Assembly (NCBI GenBank): GCA_946894095.1
Contig: OX335650.1
Span: 7,316,001 to 7,380,000 of the forward strand
Direction of reading: 5' to 3'
DNA: 64,000 nucleotides
Source: Incurvaria masculella
Lineage: Eukaryota; Arthropoda; Insecta; Lepidoptera; Incurvariidae
The first letter of the stretch is position 1. Each line of letters opens with the position of its first letter. The notes under the pieces are model-generated. The model was not told the origin of the DNA. It searched no databases and saw only the letters and a list, made by a program, of their open reading frames with translations. The position numbers were made by a program, and so were the translations under genes. Positions 1-8,891 of this stretch are shown here, piece by piece.

Positions 1-72
1 CAGTGGTGTGTTAGGCTGACATCGGATGGTCAGGTTGGTATTAGCGATCCATGTCCAGTTCCATAAAAAAAA
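1..72 (+). repeat. SINE S, 3' tail fragment
   Basis: The last part of the SINE found complete at 15944-16358. It shows the family's 3' signature ATCCATGTCCAGTTCCATA and an A-rich tail at 64-72. The window edge cuts off the 5' part. The mariner element begins about 15 bases after the tail. Confidence 0.85.
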
Positions 73-86
73 TTTTGAGCTAATAA

Positions 87-1368
87 TAGGTCGGGTAAAA
101 GTCTTTTCGCATTATAGTATGTATGAACTTGTAATAAAATCTCTTTGGCTAAACTATTTGTATCTGGCTGGTTTTGGTATCATTGAAAGTTTAAATTTTA
201 AAGAACATAATTCCAAATTCAAATTAGGAAAATGTGTGATTCTCATTTGTTTTTCGTACTGTCAAAATGAGTGAATCTAATGAAGAAATTCGATACATTT
301 TAAAATTTTACTACAAAAAAGGTAATAATGCAACGCAAGCCGCGAAAAACATTTTCGATGTTTATGGACCTAGTGCAGTGTCTGTGAGAGTAGCACAAAT
401 TTGGTTTAAGCGTTTTCAATCCGGAAATTTTGATGTCAAAGATGCACGTCGCTCTGGTCGCCCTATTACGGATAAAATGGATGCCATTTTTGAAAAAGTG
501 GAGCAAGATCGGCATATCAGTAGTTACGACGTAGCTGAAGAACTAGGAATTGACCACAAAACAGTTTTGGCGCATTTGAAAAAAACTGGATACACAAAAA
601 AGCTCGATATTTGGGTACCTCACGAGCTCACTGAAAGAAACCTAATGAACCGTGTACTCATTTGTGATTCTTTATTACGACGTAATGAAACCGAACCATT
701 TTTGAAGAAGCTGATAACTGGTGATGAAAAGTGGATCACGTACGACAAGAACGTGCGAAAAAGGTCGTGGTCAAAGGCCGGTCAAGCTTCACAGACTGTG
801 GCGAAACCCGGGTTAACTCGCAACAAGGTGATGCTGTGTGTGTGGTGGGATTGGAAGGGCATTATTCATTATGAGCTGTTACCACCAGGCAGGACCATCG
901 ATTCTGAACTCTACTGCGAACAACTGATGAGATTAAAGCAAGAAGTTGAGAGAAAGCGGCCGGAATTAATCAACAGAAGGGGTGTGGTTTTTAATCATGA
1001 TAACGCTAGACCTCACACATCTTTAGCCACTCAGCAAAAACTAAGAGAGTTTGGCTGGGAGGTGTTAATGCATCCGCCGTATAGTCCTGACCTTGCACCT
1101 TCAGATTTCCACCTGTTTAGGTCTCTTCAGAATTCTTTAGGCAGTGTCAGGTTAACATCACGAGAGGACTGCCAAAACCACTTGTCGCGGTATATTGATC
1201 AGAAGTCCCAATATTTCTATAGCAATGGGATCATGTCCCTACCTACAAGATGGCAAAAAGTTATCGAACAAAATGGTACCTACATACTTTAGTTAAATGT
1301 AAATAAACCATATTAAAAAATGTTTTGAATTTTCTTAAAAAATGCGAAGAAACTTTTTCCCCAACCAA
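87..1368 (+). mobile_element. mariner transposon (Tc1/mariner superfamily), apparently complete
   Basis: A 1.28 kb element with one full transposase frame and both terminal inverted repeats. The left repeat starts near 87 (GGTCGGGTAAAAGTC at 89-103). The right repeat, read in reverse complement from 1366, is GGTTGGGGAAAAAGT. Both continue into a TTCGCATT block, which is typical of mariner ends. A TA lies at 1369-1370; the matching left TA is ambiguous (84-85 or 87-88), so the exact target duplication is unclear. Size and layout fit an autonomous mariner. The repeats differ at several positions, so mobility in vivo cannot be inferred. Confidence 0.93.
267..1292 (+). CDS. mariner transposase, DD34D
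   Basis: 341-residue transposase that would cut the element out of DNA and paste it at TA sites in the nucleus. Visible in order: an N-terminal helix-turn-helix region (about residues 1-60), a GRP linker (64-66), the mariner hallmark WVPHEL (116-121), and the catalytic aspartates D153 (in TGDEKW), D245 (in NHDNARPH) and D280 (in YSPDLAPSDFHLF). Exactly 34 residues separate D245 from D280, the defining spacing of the mariner family. The length equals the usual 340-350 residues and there is no frameshift or stop. I take the first ATG because the helix-turn-helix follows directly. An AATAAA lies about 10 bases after the stop. It looks like the cecropia/Hsmar1-like side of the family, but the subfamily is a guess. 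All catalytic residues are present, so it may be a fairly recent insertion. Confidence 0.96.
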   Translation: MSESNEEIRYILKFYYKKGNNATQAAKNIFDVYGPSAVSVRVAQIWFKRFQSGNFDVKDARRSGRPITDKMDAIFEKVEQDRHISSYDVAEELGIDHKTVLAHLKKTGYTKKLDIWVPHELTERNLMNRVLICDSLLRRNETEPFLKKLITGDEKWITYDKNVRKRSWSKAGQASQTVAKPGLTRNKVMLCVWWDWKGIIHYELLPPGRTIDSELYCEQLMRLKQEVERKRPELINRRGVVFNHDNARPHTSLATQQKLREFGWEVLMHPPYSPDLAPSDFHLFRSLQNSLGSVRLTSREDCQNHLSRYIDQKSQYFYSNGIMSLPTRWQKVIEQNGTYIL

Positions 1369-1439
1369 TACAATGTAATAAAGCAAGAGAACTATTAAAT
1401 CCATGTCCAGTTCCAGGCTACACTCGATTTCCACGAAAG

Positions 1440-1859
1440 ATTATAAAAGTAAGCACTACATGTGAAGAAAAATCGATCAAATCCCGTTTCCGCCCCCCCC
1501 CCCCTCACCCCGGCCGCGGGTGTGACGTCACGGCAGGGTTCCGGGCCGTCGCTTCCGACCCGCCGCGACGGAAGTGGAGATGATTACTTCCATCAAACCG
1601 TGAGAGGGGCGCTTCATCCAATCAATTTGCATCAATTTACATCCAGACGTCCTCTCGCTTCGCAGCTCCGCGCGCAGGGGTCATCGGTGCGGTGCACTGT
1701 ACCACAACAGCGCTGGCCGGAATGTGTTTCCCGATCGTGGCAATGTAGCAATCACACCTGTTATACACATCCCACAATTGGCAGTTTAATCGAAGAGACC
1801 ATGCCGCCGGCATAATAATTAAAAAGCGAGTCCGATGAGTCCTCTTATAATTCTTCAAT
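1440..1859. other. GC-rich patch with poly-C tract and CRE-like palindrome
   Basis: A GC-rich island in AT-rich surroundings. It holds a run of 12 C (1493-1504) and the perfect palindrome TGACGTCA (1523-1530), the consensus CRE/ATF site. No convincing exon. The 117-residue frame across it has no recognisable domain and is explained by high GC. Confidence 0.4.
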
Positions 1860-2387
1860 TTAAGGTGGCCCTTCCCGGCGAGACTAACTCATTTGCGGGC
1901 ACGATACAAAACCGTCTTATTGCACTCTGGAACCTTCTCTGTTTCAAAAGAAAAGACAGGCTCCGTGATGATGAGGATGCAACATGTCCACAAAGCAGAT
2001 GATGAGCAAAGTGTTTGATTTGGTAATATTTACGACAATTTTAATTACAAAAGGACTTATAGCTAAAAGCAAACCACGACCGCTGTAGTAAAAAATCGAA
2101 CAAAAACAAAATTGATTATAAATCTTCATGAAACAAGCTGACAAATCTTTTTAAGATGTATTTATTTTATCATTGATTTTGTAATAAAAAAATTGTATAA
2201 AATGCGCGAATAATTCGAACTTTATAACTTAGATATCAAACACAATTGTACAATGCCAGCAGTCATCCGACATCTAATTCGATCAAATAAAGCTATTTCG
2301 AGCAAAATTTTGGATCTCTGACAAGAAATATGGGCGTGATCTTCTTTCCACGTTTGTTGGTGAGTTGAGCGGGAAGGCCCACCTCAA
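1860..2387 (-). repeat. C-family MITE (TTAA-flanked), copy C1
   Basis: One of eight related elements. It starts TTAAGGTGGCCC and ends with the inverted counterpart GGGCCCACCTCAA-like, so the right TTAA has decayed to TCAA. Compared with the copy at 8343 it is in the opposite orientation: the side carrying the AACTCATTTGCGGGCACG segment comes first. It has no coding capacity. It sits between two copies of a 40-base direct repeat (1787-1826 and 2386-2425). Confidence 0.85.
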
Positions 2388-3265
2388 TCGAAGAGACTAT
2401 GCCGCCGGCATCATGATTTAAAAGCTAATTATTAATATTAGGTATTTGTAATTTGGAAGGACGGGATTTGCCATCGAAACTCATTCGTATGGCAGCATAG
2501 CCACGAGTTAGTGGAAAACGTCTAACTGTAGTTAGTTCGCTGACAAATTTGGGCTAAATTGCGTCCTGTTAAGTTCTAACGTGTCGTTGACTCGTTGGAG
2601 CAAGGGACGTGTCGTGGAAAAGAGCGAATTCATAAGCCAACTCACTCGCCGGCGCTGCCGCCATTCTGAGTAAAAGTGGCTACACCGCCCCCATACAAAA
2701 TAGTTTCGGTTGCTACTCCCGGCCTTCCATGTTCGCTGGCGCCCAAGGAATCTAGTACTGACTCTGGTTTGACTCGTATTGAAGAGTACTCTGAGAGTAT
2801 TCTTTAAAACAAGTGACAGAACACAACACGCGGGGGCTCCATCATTTGATTGTGTAGTTGCTAAAACCACATTCCCGCTGCATCATCAGATTATCTCAGT
2901 GGTTCCATAATCGACACTACACTGTAAGCAATAAGTATTTCCGCTCGTTCAGACAAGTTAAAGTGAAATTGTGGCCGAGATCCCTTTACCAACTAGGATG
3001 CATTCGGTAATAAAAGCAGATGATTTTCAAAAGGCTTAACAGATTTCCATCAAAATATAAATGAAATTTACCGATTATATAGGTCGACTTATAAAAAAAA
3101 CGACATTGAAATCGGACCATCCTGTTAAGGGCTACAATGCCACAGATAGTACACCCAGAGAACGACTCTTTGAGTTATGGAGGCTAATCATTACAATTAG
3201 AAATATCATTATCATAATTCTAATGAATCTCAAAGTAAAATTATCTAAGATAGATTATCAATTTT
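2388..3265. other. No gene; scraps of repeat family G
   Basis: Contains two G-family end fragments: 2455-2525 (reads ACTCATTCGTATGGCAGCAT then AGCCACGAGTTAGT) and 2650-2756 (GGCGCTGCCGCC then CGGTTGCTACTCCCGGCC). They lie in opposite orientation about 130 bases apart, as if they were the two ends of one inserted element. Nothing else recognised. Confidence 0.4.
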
Positions 3266-3650
3266 GTCAGCCTCGGTGGCCCAGTGGCGCGACACTTCGG
3301 CGATCGCTCTCCGAAGTTAAGCAACGCTGGGTCCGGTCTGGTCTTGGATGGGTGACCATTCGACCGTTGAGAGAGGCTGGCCGTGGTTCGGATTCCACGT
3401 TAAGCTGTAGGTCCCCTTCCTTACTTACTAGGTGGTAGGGTTTATCCCGCCCGGGTTGGTACCATCGCATTGGATGAACGATGGTCGAAGCGGCAATGAA
3501 AATTGTCCGTGTTTTCCATCCAGTTCAATGTAGCCGTGCAATATAAGGAAGGTCCTGGCATTGCACCTAGTTCCCATGTGGTGTGTTGGGCTAATACCAT
3601 GACAGAACTTGTGGTATTAGCCATCCATGTCCAGTCACATAAAAAAAAAA
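3266..3650 (+). repeat. SINE S with chimeric tRNA/5S rRNA head, full length
   Basis: 385 bp. The first ~28 bases resemble the tRNA-like head of the copy at 15944 (box A-like TGGCCCAGTGG). The sequence then switches to a 5S rRNA-like segment: GAAGTTAAGCAACGCTGGG (5S box A region, from 3313) and GGATGGGTGACCA (box C region, 3346-3358). From about 3378 the body matches the other SINE copies (TGGTTCGGATTCC, CTAGGTGGTAGGG, GGTACCATCGCATTGGAT) to a poly-A tail at 3641-3650. The 3' stem-loop GGCTAATACCA / TGGTATTAGCC (3589-3599, 3612-3622) is intact. Such elements are transcribed by RNA polymerase III from internal promoters and copied by a partner LINE. Small frames inside are fortuitous. Confidence 0.85.
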
Positions 3651-4140
3651 TATGTATATATTTTTATTAAATTGAGGTATGATGTTTATAAAATATATAC
3701 AATCCCTTCGACTTCTCGTTGTCAGTTGTTATGTACTTACATGAACTTCACCTACTTATGGAATGATACGATAGACATTATTGGATCGATGGTACTGTGT
3801 ATTATACAAGCCTTAGGAGCATGCGCGGCGTAACAATGCGGGATTCTCGCATCATAATTAAACGCAATCGTAGAGCTGATGCTTTTTATAGAACAGCTTA
3901 ATAACTCAAAGTCACACATAATGGCCGCAGATTACATTCAGGTATTGCGCCGGCCGCTGTGGAGTGGGCGCTTTGCCCCCTCCCTCCCATCCCTTCCCCC
4001 GCACCGCACCCGGGCGGGCGGGTCATAGAGCGCTGCCGCAGATCAACCGTACTGTAGGGCCGATGTCCAGAAGCGACATTAGGCGAAAATTAGTCTGTAC
4101 TTGTGAATGTTAAATTCATTGCAGAAAAAAATCAATAAAA
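3651..4140. other. No gene; GC-rich patch
   Basis: AT-rich to about 3830, then a C/G-rich stretch at 3945-4035 with pyrimidine runs and GGGCGGGCGGG (GC-box-like, on the plus strand). It could be a small regulatory patch. No initiator, TATA box or splice signal that I would defend. Confidence 0.3.
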
Positions 4141-4250
4141 ATTACAAATTCCCTCTCTGCGATGTTCTCGAGTTCGAGTAATAACACGAAAGAACTGCAC
4201 AAGGCACCATTTAGTGCAACGAACATTCGATGTTGCGCGTCCTAAATTCT
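4141..4250 (+). repeat. G-family repeat fragment
   Basis: Shares GCAACGAACATTCGATGTT and flanking blocks (GAACTGCACA, CGCGTCC) with 6900-7035, and more weakly with 20326-20525 and 22440-22790. Seen only as diverged pieces; class unknown. Confidence 0.6.
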
Positions 4251-4474
4251 GAGATCAAAAAGAAAGAAGTTTTCCATCTAGCGAGCTTACTATGAGACAA
4301 GCTGTCCTAAATTTTCAAAACCTACCAACCCCACTTAAATGTACATGCAACAGGCAAACATATTCGCAGTAGTATTGGAGGGTTTTTGTAGGTGGGAAAC
4401 TGTCTAGGCGAACGCATTTCAGCAGTACATTCGCGCGCGTTGGCGATGTTTGAACTGTGTGGCTTCCAATGAGC

Positions 4475-4640
4475 GGCTAGTTTCCCATACTTCCCACGCG
4501 CGATGAAAAAAAAACCAGCGAAGTCTCTTGCCAGTCTTCTTAGCTGTGATTGCTGTACTGGCAAATGATAAAATATGAAAAATCTGAGTGTAGTACAGTG
4601 CAGTCTTTGGATGATGAATAAATAATAAACAATACAATTA
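4475..4640 (+). repeat. I-family repeat, 3' part (copy I1)
   Basis: Matches 13070-13310 and 54350-54598 in the segment running from a poly-A stretch through CTTGCCAGT to ATAAAATATGA and GATGATGAATAAATAATAAAC. The conserved AT-rich 3' end with polyadenylation-like AATAAA signals suggests the 3' end of a retroelement, but no coding part is visible in any copy. Confidence 0.55.
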
Positions 4641-4769
4641 TTGCACACTTTGTCCATATGTGATATTGACCATATGCCACTCCTTTCTTTTTACCCGACT
4701 GCGCAAGAAGGAGGGTTATGTTTTTCGAGTGTATGTATGTATGTATTTCTCTTCTGTGATTATGACCAA

Positions 4770-5112
4770 TACTTGGCTACGCTGCCGCTAACGGAGGCGT
4801 ATCGACGCTTGCAGCGTACACACGCGCGTGTCGCGGCCCTGGCGCTGCGCCCCCGCGGACGCCAGCGCCGCAGGTTGCCGCGGGAGGCCTCCGCTCATCA
4901 GTCACGCCGAGTGCGACGGGACGCTATCGCTCTTCATGCCCACAATAATTATCTTAACCGTCAGGAGGACCGAGGCTTGCAATAATAATACACGCCGGGA
5001 GAAAAATTAAGGTTCCAGACGCTGAAATAGTATTGTTATTAATAGGCCGACGCTTTATAATCGGCGAGTGGTCATGTTAAAATTATATAAATTTATGCAA
5101 GATTGAATTAAA
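4770..5112. other. No gene; short CpG-rich patch
   Basis: 4785-4935 is CpG-rich and gives overlapping open frames on the plus strand (to 4985 and 5010) with Arg/Ala-rich composition and no domain. I see them as composition artefacts. A GTATGTATGTATGTATTT microsatellite lies just upstream at about 4732-4748. Confidence 0.35.
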
Positions 5113-5144
5113 CATTGTCCGTGTTTTCCATTCAGTTCAATGCA
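5113..5144 (+). repeat. SINE S, internal scrap
   Basis: TTGTCCGTGTTTTCCATTCA and the following AGTTCAATG match the SINE body. It is cut off by the B element at about 5145. Confidence 0.6.
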
Positions 5145-5570
5145 GTTTCATTTCATTTCATTTCATTTATTTATTCAACTTCTGGTAGTAAAACTACACT
5201 AAGTCATGTCACAATTTGATTGATCCGCGGATTCGATCAACCAGTGAAGAAGAACCCGCAAAGAAACTTCACTGGTCTATAAATTATGTTTTTTTTTTGG
5301 TCTTTTTTTTTTTTTCGTCCACATAAATGATATGACACAATTATGATTTCATACCTAAATGCTACTGCCAAACTTACATTGGTAGAACGGTCTGGAGCAA
5401 AGAACTAAGGAATACGAGGAAACAACACACCACAATGTGAAAAGTCTTAATTAATAAATAAATTACTTAACTTAATAACCTAATCATTATACATATTGAG
5501 TATTTATTTCGGGTGTAAACGCCTTCGTCAACTTAACAGCTATGTCGGGTGTACAGAGCCCTCGTCAATT
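5145..5570 (-). repeat. B-family non-LTR 3' end with (GAAAT)n tail, copy B1
   Basis: Read on the minus strand it ends in a repeated GAAAT tail (5145-5170 on the plus strand is TTTCATTTCATTTCATTTC). This is the type of short-unit tail left by some non-LTR retrotransposons. Matching copies: 49520-50118 (plus), 51042-51231 and 55790-55945 (minus). Shared landmarks are GTTAAGTTGACGAAGGCGTT, ACTTTTCACATTGTGG and AAGTTTCTTTGCGGGTTCTT. No reverse transcriptase is left; this is 3' untranslated or terminal sequence. Confidence 0.65.
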
Positions 5571-5771
5571 TTGATACAGATAAAGTGTATCAAGTCAATA
5601 TAATATAATATATACAAAATACTACCATTGTAGTGTCAATGTCAAAATAAAATTTATATAAATTGTACAATTACGTACTTGTCCTAGAATATTAAATCAC
5701 TAAGGAGGGTTTTATCATAGAGAGCCTCGTTCAAATTGTAATACTCTTTATTAAGTAACACTAATTTTATC

Positions 5772-5877
5772 TCAGTCGTGCTCATAAAGAAAATGTTCTG
5801 TCATGGCACCTAATTACTTCGGGAGTGCGGTGTGTTGGGCTAAAAACATGACGGTGGTATTTTATCGACATAAAAAA
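5772..5877 (+). repeat. SINE S, 3' fragment
   Basis: 5'-truncated copy starting at the GTGCTCATAAAG block, through GGTGTGTTGGGCTAA, to a short A-tail. The second arm of the 3' stem-loop is damaged. Confidence 0.7.
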
Positions 5878-6899
5878 TCTAACATGGCCTTTATTTGTAA
5901 CTAGGTTGAATGGCGTTGACAGTAAACCTGACGTACAATTCTTGTCGAAGTAATTCGCATATGTTTGGCCAAAGGCATGGAATGCTAACGTAATGTCAGT
6001 TGGATAGGGATAATAAAAGTCTACTGGTGGCGTTGCAATTCACATTTGAGAATACATTAAATATAATCCAATGAATAGCAATGATATTTTTTAGTAACAA
6101 TGACATTACCTAATTTAATTACATTAACACATTACTTAAAATCTAAAATCCAGCTTAGTTTAATGACGATGTAACTAGTTCTGGTAGTGAAGGGAGATGG
6201 CGCTGGTTATAATAATGTCATATTACCAGTGAAAATAAGAAGTTTACGGCGACTTTTGTACATTGAATGACGTTAGCTATCTACATTTATCTTCTTATTT
6301 AATCTGTGCAAAAGGTAACACTGTGCAAAAGTTGTTGAAATGGATATATTAATGTTTTGCGCCTGTCTAGATTTTCACGTTCAGCATCGTCGCCAACGAA
6401 GACGTGTCCACGCATCTATTAACTCGTTCCACGGCGCCTACGTACCGGCTGCACTCGTGCCACTCAACGAGTAGGAAAGGAAGGTAGTGGCGACGGAAAC
6501 CCCTCCGTATAGCGGCAGCAGAGCTCATTTTTCACCGACTTCATTAAAGGAGGAGGTTCTCAATTCGACTGTATGTTTTTTTTGCCGATTTTGATAATTA
6601 TTTATTTTGTTTGAATGCTGGTGCTTCCCGTATGGTCCCATTTCAATTTGGTTTAATTCTGATATAAGTCTGACTGATATAAGTCTTAAATTTCCATTTA
6701 GTTTGTGCGCGACAAATGGACGAATATTATTTTTTTATTGGAAAGGACGTGTACAAATTAGTTAGTGTACTTCAGATTCACTAAAAATAAACAAACATTT
6801 TAACAAAAAAACCGACTTCAAAGAAAAAGCACTAAAAAGTAAAAAAAGATTGCCATTTTTGTAGTTACGATTATTGTTAGTGACAGTACATACACTGAT
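5878..6899. other. No gene; remnants of the CCGACTTC repeat
   Basis: 6533-6600 contains CGACTTCATTAAAGGAGGAG and TTCTCAATTCG, and 6781-6830 contains AAAAAAACCGACTTCAAAG. Both are pieces of the repeat seen better at 33155-33300, which I know as a very common lepidopteran element. The rest is AT-rich with nothing recognised. Confidence 0.55.
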
Positions 6900-7035
6900 G
6901 GTAGGCTCAATCCGATTACGTATTCGCTCACTCGCGATGTTCTCAAGTTCTAACGACACGTGCATAAGACCATGTAAGAACTGCACAGGACGCCATTTAG
7001 TGCAACGAACATTCGATGTTACGCGTCCCGAATTA
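6900..7035 (+). repeat. G-family repeat fragment
   Basis: Contains TACGTATTCGCTCACTCGCG, GAACTGCACAGGACGCCATT and CGAACATTCGATGTTACGCG. Best matches in the window are 4141-4250 and 20326-20525. Confidence 0.6.
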
Positions 7036-7350
7036 GGAAACTATCATTAGTGCATATAATAAAATTAATAATATGCTTAATTGCTTCCATAGACAAAGGT
7101 ACATGCAAGGTTTGGCTTATTGCCAAACGTCAGTATCTTCCAATCAACCCGATTATGCGACAAAAATATATAGGTAGCAACAAAAGAAAAGTAACCTAAG
7201 ATATGTTATAGTACGCTATTTATAATTACTTTAAAATAATTGTATGTAAAAATATATCTATTATAAATTATAGACAAATATCCGCTAAACAAAAGTGATA
7301 AACTATTTGAATATCTATACAATACTCGTACATACATTTAATAAAGTGTA

Positions 7351-7693
7351 CACTGAGAAAAAAATATTGTTGGCCCAACAAAGAAACTTTAACCCTGGAG
7401 AGCCGTTTTATTTTTTTTGTCGACCATATATACAATCTAACAAAGTAATTCTAGCAAAACATACTAGACATTGTTGCGCTCGCAAATTCCACTTTGTTAC
7501 ACTAACAAACAGTGACCAAAGTTGTTACAGTAACAAATATATATACTTGTTTCAATGACAAAAAGCAATTGACAAAATAAAAGCTGTCCTGAGAAATAGG
7601 CTCGATTATAGTAACAACTTATTTTGATGCTTCAACAATTTTTTTCTGACAACGTGATTTTTGTCACTTTGACAGCCTACTTTTTTCTCAGTG
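7351..7693. mobile_element. MITE with TA target duplication, Tc1/mariner-like
   Basis: 343 bp bounded by the perfect inverted ends CACTGAGAAAAAA (7351-7363) and TTTTTTCTCAGTG (7681-7693), flanked on both sides by TA (7349-7350 and 7694-7695). The TA duplication points to a Tc1/mariner-type mobiliser. The interior is AT-rich; the 87-residue plus-strand frame inside has no domain. Single copy in the window. Confidence 0.75.
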
Positions 7694-7737
7694 TAACATG
7701 ATAATTAACTAAGTAAAACATTACTCATTTTGCGAGG

Positions 7738-8068
7738 AAGTATGATTTTATACGTTTTTTTAAACATCAAGAGAAGCTGAGCTCCTGATATCAAGTGGTA
7801 ATTGATTCCAAAGACGGCCTGCATGAACTCTATCAGAATCTGTAACACAAGTGGTATTGTGTGACTGTATCAGTAGAAGAAATTCATTATCACTAAAACG
7901 TGGCTTCGTTACCGCTTTAGTTGCGATGACCGCACCCGTCCTTCCTGCGCGATGCGTGTCGCTCCTGCTGGAACCACGTTCGCGGTAGAAGGCTCGGACG
8001 GACATCTCCCTAGCCGCCCGTCGCCATCTCGGCCTCCCGACCCGCACCCGCGCTTCCGCTGTCACCAA
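7738..8068 (-). pseudogene. non-LTR retrotransposon, C-terminal fragment of pol
   Basis: The minus-strand frame ends RVHAGRLWNQLPLDIRSS then ASLDV. This is the classic end of jockey/CR1-like reverse transcriptase proteins (R..RLWN.LP..IR...SL..F). The stop directly after LDV looks like a one-base loss, because the next frame reads FKKTYKII, the expected continuation. The upstream part (residues ~1-50) is Arg-rich and may include unrelated GC-rich DNA. It is a decayed 5'-truncated copy with no catalytic region. Confidence 0.6.
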
Positions 8069-8342
8069 AATCCTGTTACATCACATCCTCCGTCCTGTCA
8101 TCGATGACAACGCAGGGGTAATGGGCGGGAGTGGAACTTGTGGGGTAAGGGCCGGGGAGATATCTCGACAAAAGGTGTAGATTCCTAAATATACCATCAC
8201 GATAGAGGCAAGTATTTATGAATGCTGACCGAGCCAAAAGGAAAATAGGGAAACATCTTATTAAGTTTCAATCGATATTTAAATTTAATTCGTGTTTTTT
8301 AAAGAATTAATTAATAACTAATGCCACGCAAAAAATGTAATC

Positions 8343-8891
8343 TTAAGGTGTCCCATCCCGCTCAACTCCCCATACAAACGGGGAAAGAAGATCACGCCCA
8401 TATTTCTTGTCAGAGATCCCAAGTTTTGCTCAAAATAGCTTAATTTGATCGAACTAGATGTCTGATGACCGTTGGCATTGTAAAATTGTGTTTAGTTTCT
8501 AAGTTATAAGGTCCGAAAGTTCGAATTTTTCGTGCGTTTTACACAATAACTTTGGAGGTGGATTACGCAATGATAAAGTAAGAACATCTTAAAAAGATTA
8601 GTCAGCAGACATAGCTTATTTAATCAAGATTTATGATCTATTTCGTTTTTGTTGGATTTTTGAGTAATGCGGTCGTGGTTTACTTTTAGCTATAAGTCGT
8701 TTTGTAATTAAAATTTTCGTAAATCTTACCAAATCATACATTATGCACATTGTCTTTTTGTGGACATGTTGCATCTTCCTCATCACGGAGCCTGTCTTTT
8801 TTTTTTAAACAGAGAAGGTCCCAGAGCTCAACAGCACGGTTTTGTACCGTGCCCGCGAATGAGTTCGTCCCGCCGGGTTGGGCCACCTTAA
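8343..8891 (+). repeat. C-family MITE, copy C2
   Basis: Starts TTAAGGTGTCCCATCCCGCT and ends GGTTGGGCCACCTTAA, so both TTAA edges are intact. 549 bp. The sub-terminal hairpin ACGGTTTTGTACCGT near the right end is kept, as in most copies. Interior landmarks: TTCTTGTCAGAGATCC and AAGTTCGAATTTTTCG. Confidence 0.9.

Noticed and set aside
3313..3358. A free-standing 5S rRNA gene
   Set aside because: Only the internal promoter part of 5S is present and it continues into the SINE body and poly-A tail.
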